This document shows, piece after piece, positions 1-9,565 of a DNA stretch of 64,000 nucleotides. The stretch is from Streptomyces sp. CB02009. GTDB taxonomy: Bacteria > Actinomycetota > Actinomycetes > Streptomycetales > Streptomycetaceae. Numbering within the stretch: the stretch's first letter is position 1; every line of letters begins with the position of its first letter. Location: the NCBI RefSeq assembly GCF_001905825.1, contig NZ_LIVV01000002.1:314441-378440 (forward strand). Reading direction: 5' to 3'. The position numbers and the translations under genes are program-made. The notes beneath the pieces are model-generated. The model searched no databases and was not told the origin of the DNA. It saw only the letters and a program-made list of their open reading frames with translations.

Positions 1-701
1 TCGCGATCGGCGTCTTCGTCGGCTTCACCATCGCCCAGACCGGCATGGTCCTGCACTGGCACCGCGAGCGCGGCCCCCGGTGGGCCCCGAAGGCGCTCCT
101 GAACGGTCTCGGCGCGGTCCTGACCGGGGTGTCCGCGGTCGTCGTCACCGCCACCAAGTTCCACGACGGGGCCTGGCTGATCGTCATCGCCCTGCCCGTC
201 CTCGTCCTCGCCTTCGAGGCCGTGCACCGGGCGTACGGGCGGATCGGCGAGCGCCTCGGCGTCGGCCGGATCCCCGCACCCCCGCACCGCGAGCGCTCGC
301 TCGTCCTGGTCCCCGTCTCGTCCCTCACCCGCCTCACCAGCGAGGCCCTCACCGCGGCCGTCTCCCTCGGCGACGAGGTCCGCGCGGTCACCGTCTGCCA
401 CCCCGACCCCGAGGACCAGGCGGCCACCGAGGCCCTCGCACGCGACTGGGCGCTGTGGAACCCGGGCGTCCCGCTGGTCCGGCTCCCCTCCGAGCGCCGT
501 TCGCTCGGCCGGCCCATCACCGCGTACGTCCGCGACCTGGAGGCGAACGGACCGGGCACCCGGGTGACCGTCCTCGTCCCCGAGGCCGAACCCGAGCACC
601 TGTGGCAGCGGGCCCTGCAGAACCAGCGGGGCGCGGTCGTCGCCCACGCGGTCCGCCGCGACACGAACGCCGTCGTCTGCCGGCTCCGCTTCCGATGCTG
701 A
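1..701 (+). CDS. APC-family amino acid permease, C-terminal part
   Basis: This gene runs in from the left edge; the open frame starts at base 3, and about 232 residues are visible. The visible part opens in a hydrophobic stretch, passes through one or two more membrane segments (about residues 30-60), and ends in a soluble cytoplasmic domain that contains a VLVPVSSL strand. This layout, the last membrane helices followed by a cytosolic tail, is typical of the large actinobacterial APC-superfamily permeases, which carry amino acids or other amines across the cytoplasmic membrane. The substrate cannot be told. The family call rests on the tail only, because the transport core lies outside the window. 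Confidence 0.7.
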   Translation, partial: AIGVFVGFTIAQTGMVLHWHRERGPRWAPKALLNGLGAVLTGVSAVVVTATKFHDGAWLIVIALPVLVLAFEAVHRAYGRIGERLGVGRIPAPPHRERSLVLVPVSSLTRLTSEALTAAVSLGDEVRAVTVCHPDPEDQAATEALARDWALWNPGVPLVRLPSERRSLGRPITAYVRDLEANGPGTRVTVLVPEAEPEHLWQRALQNQRGAVVAHAVRRDTNAVVCRLRFRC

Positions 702-900
702 CCCGCCCCTCCCTCGACGGTGACGGTGTGACCCGGAACACGACCCCGGTCCCGCCGAGCCTCTGACCAGGGGGTTCTTGCCGTTCCCACCCCGCCGCGG
801 GGCACGTCCCGGCCACTCGTGCCGCGGCCTCGCCCGTGGGGTGGTGTGGAAGGTGGGATCGGGGGCATGCGGGTGATGAGCGCATGGGACCGCTCACCGG

Positions 901-942
901 CTCACGGACTTGCCGTCTCCCCCTTTCCGGCAAGCCTGTGAG
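901..942 (+). terminator. Imperfect 15-bp hairpin, first of two in tandem
   Basis: The arms at 901-915 and 928-942 pair over 15 positions with one A-C mismatch and one G-U pair, around a 12-nt loop. It sits between the permease gene and the ltrA-like gene and is followed within 5 nt by a second, perfect hairpin. No T-tract follows, which is normal for Streptomyces terminators. It could also be a leader structure of the downstream gene. Confidence 0.45.
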
Positions 943-946
943 CAGC

Positions 947-983
947 CGAACGGCCCGCACCTGGCAGGGGTGCGGGCCGTTCG
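947..983 (+). terminator. Perfect 15-bp hairpin, second of two in tandem
   Basis: The arms CGAACGGCCCGCACC (947-961) and its exact complement (969-983) enclose a 7-nt loop. Together with the hairpin at 901-942 it forms a double stem-loop between the permease and the ltrA-like gene. The most likely role is transcription termination, although it ends only about 56 nt before the next start codon. Confidence 0.6.
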
Positions 984-1039
984 CCATGCCCGCCCCCGGC
1001 GGACTGGAGCGCGGCCGGGCTCCGGCCGATCACTCGGGT

Positions 1040-2254
1040 ATGGCTTCCGAGACCGCCTCCTCAGGCACACCACCCGCCTCCTCTCCCGCCGAGTCCGAAC
1101 GGCACGCCTCATGGCTGGAGTTGTTCTTCGACCTCATCGCCGTCGCGGGCGTCGCCCAGCTGGCGCACCTGCTGCACGGCACCCCGGGTGCGGAGGACCT
1201 GGGCTTCTACTGCTTGCTGTACCTGGCGTTCTGGACGGCGTGGATGTGCTTCACCACGTACGGCAACGTCGCCGCGGACAAGGTGCACACCCGAACGGTC
1301 CTGATCGGCATGTTCGGGCTCGCCGTCATGGCCGCGGCCGTTCCCGAGATCCGCTCGGACCACGCGCGGGCCTTCGCCCTCGCCTACGTGCTCGTGCGGC
1401 TCCTGGCCGCGCGCGTCTGGCAGCGGCGGGGCGAAGTCGTGGCGGACTGGCCGATCGCGCAGCTGTCGGCGGGGGTCGTCCCCTGGATCGTGTCCGTGTG
1501 GGCCGACGCGCCGGCCCGCTACTGGCTGTGGGCGGCGGGACTCGCCGTCGACCTGGGGCTCACGTTCGCCCGGTCCCGCAACCAGATCCTGGCGCGGGCC
1601 GCGGAGGAGTGGCAGGAGCACGCCGCCGGCCAAGAGCGGCCGACCCGCCCGAAGCCGGTGGCCGCCCGCATCGACGCCCGGCACCTCGACGAACGGCTGG
1701 GGCTGTTCACCCTGATCGTGATCGGCGAGAGCGTCGCGCTGACGGTGGAGGCCTCCTCGGACGTCGCGTGGACCTCCCGGCTCGCCGGGCTGGCGGTGGG
1801 CTCCTTCGTCCTGCTGCTCGCGCTGTGGGCGCTCGCGGTGCGCCGCTCGTGCGGGGTGCCGCTGCTCGGCTTCGGCGTGCTGGCCCCGCGCTTCGCACTG
1901 CCCATGCACTGCGTGTCGACCGGTGCGCTGGCCGCGCTGGCCTCCTCCCTCGGCGGAGCGGTGGTGCACGCGGACGGGCAGCTGCCGCCCGGGATGCGCT
2001 GGCTCATGTGCGGCAGCATCGCGGTGTTCCTCTCCGTCGGCCTGCTGGCGGGAGCGGTCTCGGGCCGCGGCGTCCGCTGGGTCCTGGGGGCCGGAGTGCC
2101 GGTGGTCGCCGCACCGGTCCTGCTGGGAGCGTTCGGCGGCCACGGATCCCCGGCCGCCCTGGTGTGGGCCCTGGTGGCGGTCGCCCGCTGGCCCTGGCTG
2201 TACGAGAAGCTGGCGGGACGACGGAAGGACGAGAGCTCGGACGTACGGTCGTAG
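1040..2254 (+). CDS. Low temperature requirement protein A (LtrA) family membrane protein
   Basis: This 404-residue protein has many hydrophobic segments. The early motif SWLELFFDLIAVAGVAQLAHL and the late GLFTLIVIGESVALT motif are characteristic of the LtrA family (PF06772). LtrA was named from a Listeria mutant unable to grow in the cold; the biochemical role is unknown. The frame stays open back to 836, but the upstream part would run through two tandem hairpins, so I chose the ATG at 1040, which gives the usual family length. The Shine-Dalgarno at this start is weak. The gene seems to be transcribed alone. Confidence 0.85.
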   Translation: MASETASSGTPPASSPAESERHASWLELFFDLIAVAGVAQLAHLLHGTPGAEDLGFYCLLYLAFWTAWMCFTTYGNVAADKVHTRTVLIGMFGLAVMAAAVPEIRSDHARAFALAYVLVRLLAARVWQRRGEVVADWPIAQLSAGVVPWIVSVWADAPARYWLWAAGLAVDLGLTFARSRNQILARAAEEWQEHAAGQERPTRPKPVAARIDARHLDERLGLFTLIVIGESVALTVEASSDVAWTSRLAGLAVGSFVLLLALWALAVRRSCGVPLLGFGVLAPRFALPMHCVSTGALAALASSLGGAVVHADGQLPPGMRWLMCGSIAVFLSVGLLAGAVSGRGVRWVLGAGVPVVAAPVLLGAFGGHGSPAALVWALVAVARWPWLYEKLAGRRKDESSDVRS

Positions 2255-2459
2255 CCGCGCGTGGCGCGTGGCGCGCGACCGGGGCTCGCGACCCGCAACC
2301 CGTGACCGTGCCCCGTAACCCGGTCCGGTGTGCCGGTGTACCCGTGTCCCGCGTGGTCCAGGTGGCCCCCGTGGCCGTGCGAGGGCCTGCCCCCCGCGTC
2401 ACCATCGATGTGACCCGGGAAATGGGGGAGTGGGGGACGCGGGAGATACGGAGGCCGTC

Positions 2460-3284
2460 ATGGCAGCAGGTTGGGACCCCCGGCCCTCGAACGGCACCGG
2501 TGCCGGCGGGATCGACGGAGTCGGCGGGGCCGAGTGGCGGCCCGTTCTGGACGTGCCCCCGCCGGGTCAGCAGCGCCGGTGGACGGTGTTCCTGCGCTGG
2601 CTGCTCCTCATCCCGCAGTTCATCGTCGTCGCCCTGCTGTCCTTCGCCGCCTTCTTCGTCACGATCGCGGGTTGGTTCAGCGCCCTGGTCCTGGGCCGGC
2701 TGCCCGACCCGATCGCGTCCTTCCTCGGCTCGGTCCTGGCCTACCAGACGCGGGTCTCGGCGAGCGCCGCCCTTCTCGTCGACCGCTACCCGCCGTTCGC
2801 CTTCGACGCTCCCGACTACCCGGTGCGCATCGAGCTGCGGGCCACCCCGCTGAACCGGCTCGCCGTCCTGTTCCGGCTGATCCTGATGATCCCTGCGGCC
2901 GTCCTCAGCAGCCTCGCGCAGTCCGGCTGGTTCGCCGTCAGCTGGGTGTTCTGGCTGATCGGCATCATCCTGGGCCGCCTCCCCGAACCGGTCTTCGGGG
3001 CCACGGCGGCCGTCGTCCGGTACCGCATGCGGTTCGCCGCCTACGTGATGATGCTGACGCCCGTGTACCCCAAGGGCCTCCTGGGCGACGCCCCCGAAGC
3101 CGCCGCGCAGCCGGCGTACTCGGCGACCCGTCCGCTCCGGCTGAGCACCGGCGCGCAGGTACTGGTCTGGCTGTTCCTGCTCCTCGGCCTCGCCGGCCAT
3201 CTGACCTCGGGGACCGTCGACTACGACGACTCGGGCGACGACCACGCGGCGCCGGCCGCGGCCGCCGACCGGATCGCGGGATGA
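2460..3284 (+). CDS. DUF4389 domain membrane protein
   Basis: This is a 274-residue membrane protein. A short hydrophilic, Gly-rich N-terminus is followed by RWTVFLRWLLLIPQFIVVALL and a repeat of the same layout about 100 residues later (LNRLAVLFRLILMIPAAVLSS). The doubled R-x3-R-L-x-L-x-I-P pattern is typical of DUF4389 proteins, which have no established function. The ATG at 2460 is supported by GGAGG five bases upstream; the open frame extends further left without a ribosome site. The C-terminal tail is Asp/Ala-rich. No partner gene is apparent. Confidence 0.8.
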   Translation: MAAGWDPRPSNGTGAGGIDGVGGAEWRPVLDVPPPGQQRRWTVFLRWLLLIPQFIVVALLSFAAFFVTIAGWFSALVLGRLPDPIASFLGSVLAYQTRVSASAALLVDRYPPFAFDAPDYPVRIELRATPLNRLAVLFRLILMIPAAVLSSLAQSGWFAVSWVFWLIGIILGRLPEPVFGATAAVVRYRMRFAAYVMMLTPVYPKGLLGDAPEAAAQPAYSATRPLRLSTGAQVLVWLFLLLGLAGHLTSGTVDYDDSGDDHAAPAAAADRIAG

Positions 3285-3392
3285 CCGTCCCGGCGGGGTC
3301 GCGTACGTGCCGCACGCCGCCGCGCGGAGAACACGGCTGACGCGTTCCCCGTGATGCGCCGGGGGAGGTATGACCCGTCCTACGGTGGTTCG

Positions 3393-4061
3393 ATGCGATC
3401 CGTTCCGAGATGGGCCCTGTTGTCCTCGGGGTGCGCCCCTTTGCTGCTGGCCGGCGGCTGGACCGTCGCGGCGCTGCTCGAAGGGCCCGCCTACGATCCC
3501 GTCACGCAGACCATCAGCGTCCTCGCGGCCTACGGGGCCGAGGGGTCCTGGGTCATGACCGGGGCGTTCTTCGCGCTGGGCGTCTGCCACCTCGTCACCG
3601 CCTGGGGGCTGCGGCCCGCCGCTCCCGCCGGGCGGGTGGCACTCGCCGGTGGTGGTGTGGCGGCCTTCGCGGTCGCGCTGGTCCCCGCGCCGAGCAGCGG
3701 GGGGTCGCTGAAGCACGGGGCGGCCGTCGTGGTCGGCTTCACGCTGCTCGCGGTGTGGCCGGTGCTCGCCGCCGTGCGCCGCGGCGGCGTGCCCTGGGGG
3801 CTCCGGCTGACGCCCTCCGTCGCCGTGAGCGCGCTGATGGCCCTCGGTGCGGTCTGGTTCCTCGTCGAGATGAACCGGCGGGGGTCCGCCGGTGTCGCCG
3901 AACGTCTTGTGACCTGCGTCCAGTCCACCTGGCCGCTGGTGGTGGTCGCCTCCTGCCTCCGTTACGCCGGTGACATGAGGGACAAGAGCGGTGGACGCGG
4001 TGTGAGCGACGAAAGCGATGAAAGTGGCGAAAGTGATGAGGCGTCCGCACCGCCCCGGTGA
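3393..4061 (+). CDS. DUF998 domain membrane protein
   Basis: This 222-residue protein has about six hydrophobic segments and the DUF998 signature near its start: LLAGGWTVAALLEGPAYDPVTQTISVLAA, with a polar D-P-x-x-Q-x-I-S turn after the first helix. DUF998 proteins are small integral membrane proteins of unknown role. The start is the ATG at 3393; an earlier in-frame ATG exists at 3351 but would add a hydrophilic leader that the family lacks. The last 20 residues are an unusual Asp/Ser/Glu repeat (DESDESGESDE), encoded by a short GATGAAAGTG-like repeat. The function is unknown. Confidence 0.8.
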   Translation: MRSVPRWALLSSGCAPLLLAGGWTVAALLEGPAYDPVTQTISVLAAYGAEGSWVMTGAFFALGVCHLVTAWGLRPAAPAGRVALAGGGVAAFAVALVPAPSSGGSLKHGAAVVVGFTLLAVWPVLAAVRRGGVPWGLRLTPSVAVSALMALGAVWFLVEMNRRGSAGVAERLVTCVQSTWPLVVVASCLRYAGDMRDKSGGRGVSDESDESGESDEASAPPR

Positions 4062-4133
4062 CCGTGGGGGCAGGTGCGGAGGGCCGCCCGTACCCATTCG
4101 CTTACTTGTTCGATTTGGCGTTATGGTGGAGCC

Positions 4134-4781
4134 GTGACCGCAGCACGACCCACCCTGCCCGGACTCCAGGCATCCCTGTTCGACCAGGGCGACGAGATCC
4201 GCTTCGGCCCGCTGGACGGTCTCCGGCGGACGCCGCTCGACGACGGCGCCTGGGTCGACCACCTGCCCGGCTGGCTGCACGGCGCCGACGCGCTGTTCGA
4301 GGAGCTCGTCGGCCGGGTGCCCTGGCGGGCGGAGGAACGGCCGATGTACGACAACGTCGTCGCCGTGCCCCGCCTCCTGGCCCACTACGGCGAAGGCGCG
4401 TCCCTGCCGCACCCCGCTCTCGTCGAGGCCCGGCAGACGCTCGGTGCCCACTACGCCCCCGAACTCGGGGAGCCCTTCGTCTCCGCCGGACTGTGCCTCT
4501 ACCGCGACGGCCGCGACAGCGTCGCCTGGCACGGCGACCGCACCGGCCGTTCCGCCCACCACGACACGATGGTCGCGATCCTCTCCCTGGGAGACCCCCG
4601 TGACCTCGCGTTCCGCCCGCGGTCCGGCGGCCCCACGCGGCTCCGCCTCCCCCTCGGTCACGGCGACCTCGTCGTGATGGGCGGCTCCTGCCAGCGCACC
4701 TGGGAACACGCCGTCCCCAAGACCAGCCGCGCCGTGGGACCCCGCATCAGCGTCCAGTACCGCCCCCGCGGGGTCCGCTGA
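4134..4781 (+). CDS. AlkB-like 2-oxoglutarate/Fe(II) dioxygenase
   Basis: This 215-residue protein resembles the AlkB family, which removes alkyl lesions from nucleic acid bases by oxidation. The iron-binding HxD is in AWHGDRTGR, the second His in TWEHAVPK, and the 2-oxoglutarate-binding arginines in RISVQYR near the C-terminus, all in the expected order. The length fits the ALKBH2/3-like bacterial group. The GTG at 4134 follows GGTGGAG very closely, so the start is not certain. It is a single gene with no adaptive-response partner beside it. Activity is inferred from motifs; the substrate is not known. Confidence 0.85.
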   Translation: MTAARPTLPGLQASLFDQGDEIRFGPLDGLRRTPLDDGAWVDHLPGWLHGADALFEELVGRVPWRAEERPMYDNVVAVPRLLAHYGEGASLPHPALVEARQTLGAHYAPELGEPFVSAGLCLYRDGRDSVAWHGDRTGRSAHHDTMVAILSLGDPRDLAFRPRSGGPTRLRLPLGHGDLVVMGGSCQRTWEHAVPKTSRAVGPRISVQYRPRGVR

Positions 4782-4841
4782 GGCGGGACGCCGGGGTCGG
4801 GGTCGGGGCGAGCGGGGCCGGCGCGGGGCTGTGAATCGGGG

Positions 4842-5363
4842 CTAGGCGCCGGACCCGGTCTCCTCGCCCCTCCGGTGCGTGCGGAGCGCGAGGGCGCACC
4901 ATACGGCCGCCGTGATCAGGGCGGCCGCCGCCATCGCGCCGACCAGTGGTGCCTCCGGGCGCCAGCCCAGGGAGAGCCGGGTGCCCAGGTACGTCAGGCC
5001 GGCCGCGATCCGGCCCGGGGCGAAGACCGGGACCTTCGCGGCGGTGGCGCGCAGGACGGCCGCCACGGCGAGGCCGATCGCGGCCCAGGCGGCCAGGTAC
5101 GGCCACAGCGCGCCGGGCGCGGACGGCGGGAGCCCGTACTCCTCGGGGCCGATCCGGAAGAGCGAGGTGACCCAGCCGGCCGCCACCGCGGCCGCCGTGA
5201 CGCCCACCGTCCACAGCGCGTGGCGCCAGAACGGGCCCGGCCGCGCGGCTTCCTCGTCTTCGTTGTCGTCGAAGGAGTGGGGTGCGAAGATCTCGGTCAC
5301 GGTCGGTAGGACGCCGTGCGGCGACCCGGGGTTGCCCCTCGGCGCGATCAAGATCGTGGGCAT
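4842..5363 (-). CDS. Hypothetical membrane protein downstream of mannosyltransferase
   Basis: This 173-residue protein has an acidic hydrophilic N-terminus (about 50 residues) followed by four hydrophobic segments, and ends in a short charged tail. I do not recognise a named family. It begins one base after the stop codon of the PIG-V-type mannosyltransferase gene on the same strand, so the two are almost certainly cotranscribed and translationally coupled. A role in membrane glycosylation or in assembling the transferase is possible but is inferred from position only. Confidence 0.65.
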   Translation of the reverse strand: MPTILIAPRGNPGSPHGVLPTVTEIFAPHSFDDNEDEEAARPGPFWRHALWTVGVTAAAVAAGWVTSLFRIGPEEYGLPPSAPGALWPYLAAWAAIGLAVAAVLRATAAKVPVFAPGRIAAGLTYLGTRLSLGWRPEAPLVGAMAAAALITAAVWCALALRTHRRGEETGSGA

Positions 5364-5364
5364 G

Positions 5365-6588
5365 TCAGCCGGCCCAGCGGCCCGTCAGGTAGGTCAGGGC
5401 GAACAGCGTCGACAGCGGTGCGGCGAGGCAGATGTACGCGGTCCTGAAGCGCGGTGAGCGAAGGGTCCACGCGGCCAGGGTGATCCACAGGGGCCACCAC
5501 AGGAGGGTCGCGCGGGGGATCGACTGGTACCAGTAGGACGTCCCCAGGGCCCACAGGCTGAGGCCGACGTAGACGGCCTCGGGCCAGCGGCGGCGGTGGA
5601 CGAGCAGGGCCACCAGGGCGAGGCCGACGACCATGGCGAGCAGTTCGGCCTGGAACATGAAGGCGTAGCCGGTCGTCAGGACCTGGTCGAACGCGGACTC
5701 CCAGGTGGTGCTCCAGGCCTCCCACGGCGCGTGGAACTGGCGGTACCACCCCCGCTCCTGGGCGTGCTTCCAGGCCATCCAGTCGCCGGTACGGGCGTGC
5801 AGGTACCAGGCGTACAGGGCCGCCGGGGCGGCCGGCAGGGCCAGCCAGGGCAGCGGCCGCCAGTCGGACCGGGTGCGGGCCGTCAGGACGAAGTGCAGGG
5901 CGAGGGCGGCGGCGAGGAACAGCCCGCTGACGCGGACGGTCGTCGCCAGCGCGGCGAGCACGGCGGCCAGGGGCCAGGCGCGGCGGTGTGCGGCGAGCCA
6001 GGCCGGCAGGGCGAGGGCGAGGAAGAGCGACTCGCTGTACCCGGTGGCGAGGAAGACCGCGCAGGGGGAGAGCAGCAGCAGCTGAGCCGTCCGCCGGCCC
6101 GCGTGCGCGTCGGGCAGATACAGGCGTGCGATCCGTACGAGGGCCAGGACCGCGATCCCGCCGGCGACGAACGAGATCAGCAGCCCGGCCGCCGTCCAGC
6201 TCGGCACGACGGTGTGGACGGCCCGCAGGGCGAGGGGGAACCCGGGGAAGAACGCCTCGCGGTTGTCCCACTCGGCGTCCCACGGGCCGCTTCCCGCCGG
6301 GAAGTACCCGTCGCGCGCCACGTTCAGGAAGTGTCCCCAGTCCCAGCGTTCGAAGGGCGCGAGGACGGGTCCCGCGTCGCGCGCGCCGGCGTCGGCAGGG
6401 AAGAGCCAGGACGCGCCGTACGCGGTGATCCACAGGGAGGCGCGGGTGAGCAGGTACAGCCACAGCACGTCCCGGTCCTCGGCGCTGAGCCGCGGCAGCC
6501 GTCGGCGGCCGCGGTCGGTGCGGGGCGGGGGGAGGAGCGGCGGGAGCGGCGGCGCCTCTTCGCGCGACCTCGGGGATATCACGGACAT
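5365..6588 (-). CDS. PIG-V-like mannosyltransferase family membrane protein
   Basis: This 407-residue protein has about eight to ten membrane segments. The first extracytoplasmic loop has FERWDWGHFLNVARDGYFP followed by a NREAFFPGFPL motif, the pattern of PIG-V/GPI-mannosyltransferase-like proteins in actinomycetes. Such GT-C enzymes take a sugar from a polyprenyl-phosphate donor outside the membrane; here the acceptor is unknown. The gene leads a two-gene unit with the small membrane protein that follows. It lies downstream of the ECF sigma/membrane protein pair, separated from it by about 130 bp with a hairpin. Confidence 0.75.
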   Translation of the reverse strand: MSVISPRSREEAPPLPPLLPPPRTDRGRRRLPRLSAEDRDVLWLYLLTRASLWITAYGASWLFPADAGARDAGPVLAPFERWDWGHFLNVARDGYFPAGSGPWDAEWDNREAFFPGFPLALRAVHTVVPSWTAAGLLISFVAGGIAVLALVRIARLYLPDAHAGRRTAQLLLLSPCAVFLATGYSESLFLALALPAWLAAHRRAWPLAAVLAALATTVRVSGLFLAAALALHFVLTARTRSDWRPLPWLALPAAPAALYAWYLHARTGDWMAWKHAQERGWYRQFHAPWEAWSTTWESAFDQVLTTGYAFMFQAELLAMVVGLALVALLVHRRRWPEAVYVGLSLWALGTSYWYQSIPRATLLWWPLWITLAAWTLRSPRFRTAYICLAAPLSTLFALTYLTGRWAG

Positions 6589-6692
6589 GAGGGACTTTCG
6601 TCGAGGTGGGAGGGCATGGCGGACCGCGCGACGGCGGCGCGTCGCGGGGCGAGGGGGTCATGGGGGCCATGCGGCGGAGGTCAGGTCGGGCG

Positions 6693-6711
6693 GGGCCGGG
6701 CGGTCCGGCCC
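6693..6711 (-). terminator. GC-rich hairpin after the sigma/membrane-protein pair
   Basis: A 7-bp perfect stem (GGGCCGG/CCGGCCC) with a 5-nt loop lies 8 nt beyond the stop of the small membrane protein gene. It is a plausible terminator separating this pair from the mannosyltransferase gene. It is short, so confidence is limited. Confidence 0.35.
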
Positions 6712-6718
6712 GCGCGGC

Positions 6719-7138
6719 TCAGGGCGGCGAGGTCGTCACCCGGCCCGACGGGTCCGTCGTCGTCGCCGACGGATCGCCGACGGGCCCGTCCTGGGTGGGC
6801 GAGCCCGGCGCCGTCGAGCTGCTCGACGGCGGGCCGGTGGTCTCCGCGGGGGACGGTGCCTCGGCCGAGGGGCTGACGGCCGGAACGACGGGAGCCGGCG
6901 GGTCCGACAGCAGAGCCGCCGCGGTCACCCCGCCGCCGGCGAGGATCAGGCACGCGGCACCCGCGGCCACGGCGACCCGGCGCCGGTGCGCACGCCTGGC
7001 GCGTTCGGCGATGCGCGCGACCGGTACGACGCGGGCGCGGGCCTGCCCGGAGGCGGCGGCCTGCCGGAACATCTCGCGCAGCGGGTCCCGGGGGTCCGGG
7101 GAGTCCTGGGGATCCTGGGAGTCCTGGGGGTCACGCAC
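6719..7138 (-). CDS. Small single-pass membrane protein paired with ECF sigma factor
   Basis: This is a 139-residue protein: a polar N-terminus with DPQDSQDPQDSPDP repeats, a basic segment RARRAHRRR, one membrane helix (about residues 60-80), and a Ser/Thr/Pro-rich outer tail. The start is a GTG at 7138 that overlaps the sigma gene stop by 8 nt (GTGCGTGA). The gene order and topology, with the N-terminus inside and one helix, suggest a membrane-bound regulator of the sigma factor. No zinc-type anti-sigma motif (HxxxCxxC) is visible, so calling it an anti-sigma factor is inference. Confidence 0.7.
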   Translation of the reverse strand: MRDPQDSQDPQDSPDPRDPLREMFRQAAASGQARARVVPVARIAERARRAHRRRVAVAAGAACLILAGGGVTAAALLSDPPAPVVPAVSPSAEAPSPAETTGPPSSSSTAPGSPTQDGPVGDPSATTTDPSGRVTTSPP

Positions 7139-7631
7139 CGGGGTCCTCCTCAACGTTCCGGGGTTGCAGACGATCGGCGAGGGCGACCCGGCCACGGACC
7201 AGGTGCGTCTTGACGGTGCTGGCGGACTGGCCCGTCTCGCCGGCGATCTGTTCGACGCTCAGGTCGCACAGATAGTGCAGCGCCACCGTGCGGCGCTGCT
7301 GGGCGGGCAGGTCGCGCAGCGCGTCGACGAGCACCACGTGCTCCGGGCCGGGGCCCTCGACGGGCGGGGGAGCGCCCGCGCGGTCCCAGGCGTCCGACGT
7401 GCGCCTGCGGAACCGCCAGCGACTCACCGCCAGACGCCAGGCGACCGTACGGATCCACGCCTCCGGCTGCCCGTCGCGATCCAGCTGCCGCCGCCGGCTC
7501 CACCCCTTGACGAAGGCCTCCTGCACGACGTCCTGAGCCTCGTGCAGATCGCCCAGCATCACGTACAGCTGCCCTGTGAGTCGCGCGACCGCCTGCTCGT
7601 AGAACGCCTCGAACTCCTCAACGGTCAACAC
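7131..7631 (-). CDS. ECF RNA polymerase sigma factor, SigE family
   Basis: This is a 166-residue ECF sigma factor with region 2 (MLGDLHEAQDVVQEAFVKGW) and region 4 (LRDLPAQQRRTVALHYLCDLS...IAGETGQSASTVKTHLVRGR). The order and spacing match the SigE-type family common in Streptomyces, which redirects RNA polymerase to stress or envelope promoters. The GTG start at 7631 has GGGAG five bases upstream. The gene overlaps the following membrane protein gene, its probable regulator. An 18-bp perfect palindrome lies 32-49 bp upstream of the start. The target genes are unknown. Confidence 0.92.
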   Translation of the reverse strand: MLTVEEFEAFYEQAVARLTGQLYVMLGDLHEAQDVVQEAFVKGWSRRRQLDRDGQPEAWIRTVAWRLAVSRWRFRRRTSDAWDRAGAPPPVEGPGPEHVVLVDALRDLPAQQRRTVALHYLCDLSVEQIAGETGQSASTVKTHLVRGRVALADRLQPRNVEEDPGA

Positions 7632-7662
7632 TCACTCCCGGATCTTTCGCTTCACCCCGCAT

Positions 7663-7680
7663 ACGCCTGGCGCCAGGCGT
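7663..7680. promoter_or_regulatory. 18-bp perfect palindrome upstream of the ECF sigma gene
   Basis: ACGCCTGGCGCCAGGCGT is identical to its reverse complement and lies in the 5' region of the sigma gene (start 7631) and far upstream of the plus-strand DGPF gene. Its position fits an operator or a short hairpin in the sigma-gene leader. No protein is known to me for this exact site. Confidence 0.45.
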
Positions 7681-7908
7681 CCGGTTGACACGGTCCGCAC
7701 ATCCACAGAGTGATGGTGGTCACAGAACCGGGCCCGTCGCACGGCGTGCGGCGGGCGGTGCGAGGGCGTGGCGGCCGTCCGGGGGCACCGGCTCGCCCAG
7801 CAGGACGAAAGAAGTCCGGACGCCGGTGTCGAGAACCCGCGGACGGCTCCGTCCCCGGGGCGGAAGTGACCACAATGGGTCGCACCGGCACCGAGGAGAC
7901 GGACCCCC

Positions 7909-8316
7909 ATGGCCAAGTACCTGCTGCTGAAGCACTACCGAGGCGCTCCCGCCGCCGTCAACGACGTCCCCATGGACCAGTGGACGCCGGAGGAGATCGC
8001 GGCACACGTCACGTACATGCGGGACTTCGCGGACCGCCTCAAGGAGACCGGCGAGTACGTCGACGGTCACGCGCTCTCCCCCGAGGGCACCTTCGTCCGC
8101 TACGACGGCGAGGGGCGGCCGCCGGTCACCGACGGCCCGTTCGCCGAGACGAAGGACGTCATCGCCGGCTGGATGGAGATCGACGTCGACAGCTACGAGC
8201 GGGCGGTCGAACTCGCCGGCGAACTGTCCGCTGCGCCGGGCGCCGGCGGCAAGCCGATCCACGAGTGGCTCGAACTGCGCCCGTTCCTCTCCACGGCGCC
8301 CACGATCACGGAGTGA
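7909..8316 (+). CDS. YciI-like DGPF-domain protein (ECF42 partner)
   Basis: This is a 135-residue protein of the YCII/DGPF family (PF03795), with the defining TDGPFAETKD motif near residue 65. DGPF proteins are dimeric alpha-beta barrels, and in actinobacteria they are consistently encoded next to ECF42 sigma factors, as here, where the sigma gene follows 11 nt later. The role is unknown: partner of the sigma factor, sensor, or member of its regulon. AGGAG lies about 8 nt before the ATG at 7909. Confidence 0.9.
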   Translation: MAKYLLLKHYRGAPAAVNDVPMDQWTPEEIAAHVTYMRDFADRLKETGEYVDGHALSPEGTFVRYDGEGRPPVTDGPFAETKDVIAGWMEIDVDSYERAVELAGELSAAPGAGGKPIHEWLELRPFLSTAPTITE

Positions 8317-8327
8317 GGGGCCCTCAC

Positions 8328-9509
<1,182 letters not shown>

Positions 9510-9565
9510 GCAGGAGACGGACGACCGAGACGCGCGACCGGGACGGACCACGGATACGGAGACGG

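Noticed and set aside
836..1039. N-terminal extension of the ltrA-like gene
   Set aside because: It would be translated through two tandem hairpins and has no hydrophobic or family-like content.
2004..4709. Very long minus-strand open frame (about 900 codons) and similar frames opposite mutAB, ilvD and the cellulases
   Set aside because: Such frames are by-products of extreme GC bias; their products are Arg/Pro/Gly-rich with no domains and lie opposite well-supported genes.
7685..7714. TTGACA as a plus-strand promoter for the DGPF-ECF42 genes
   Set aside because: No acceptable -10 lies 16-19 bp downstream, and it is over 190 bp from the gene.
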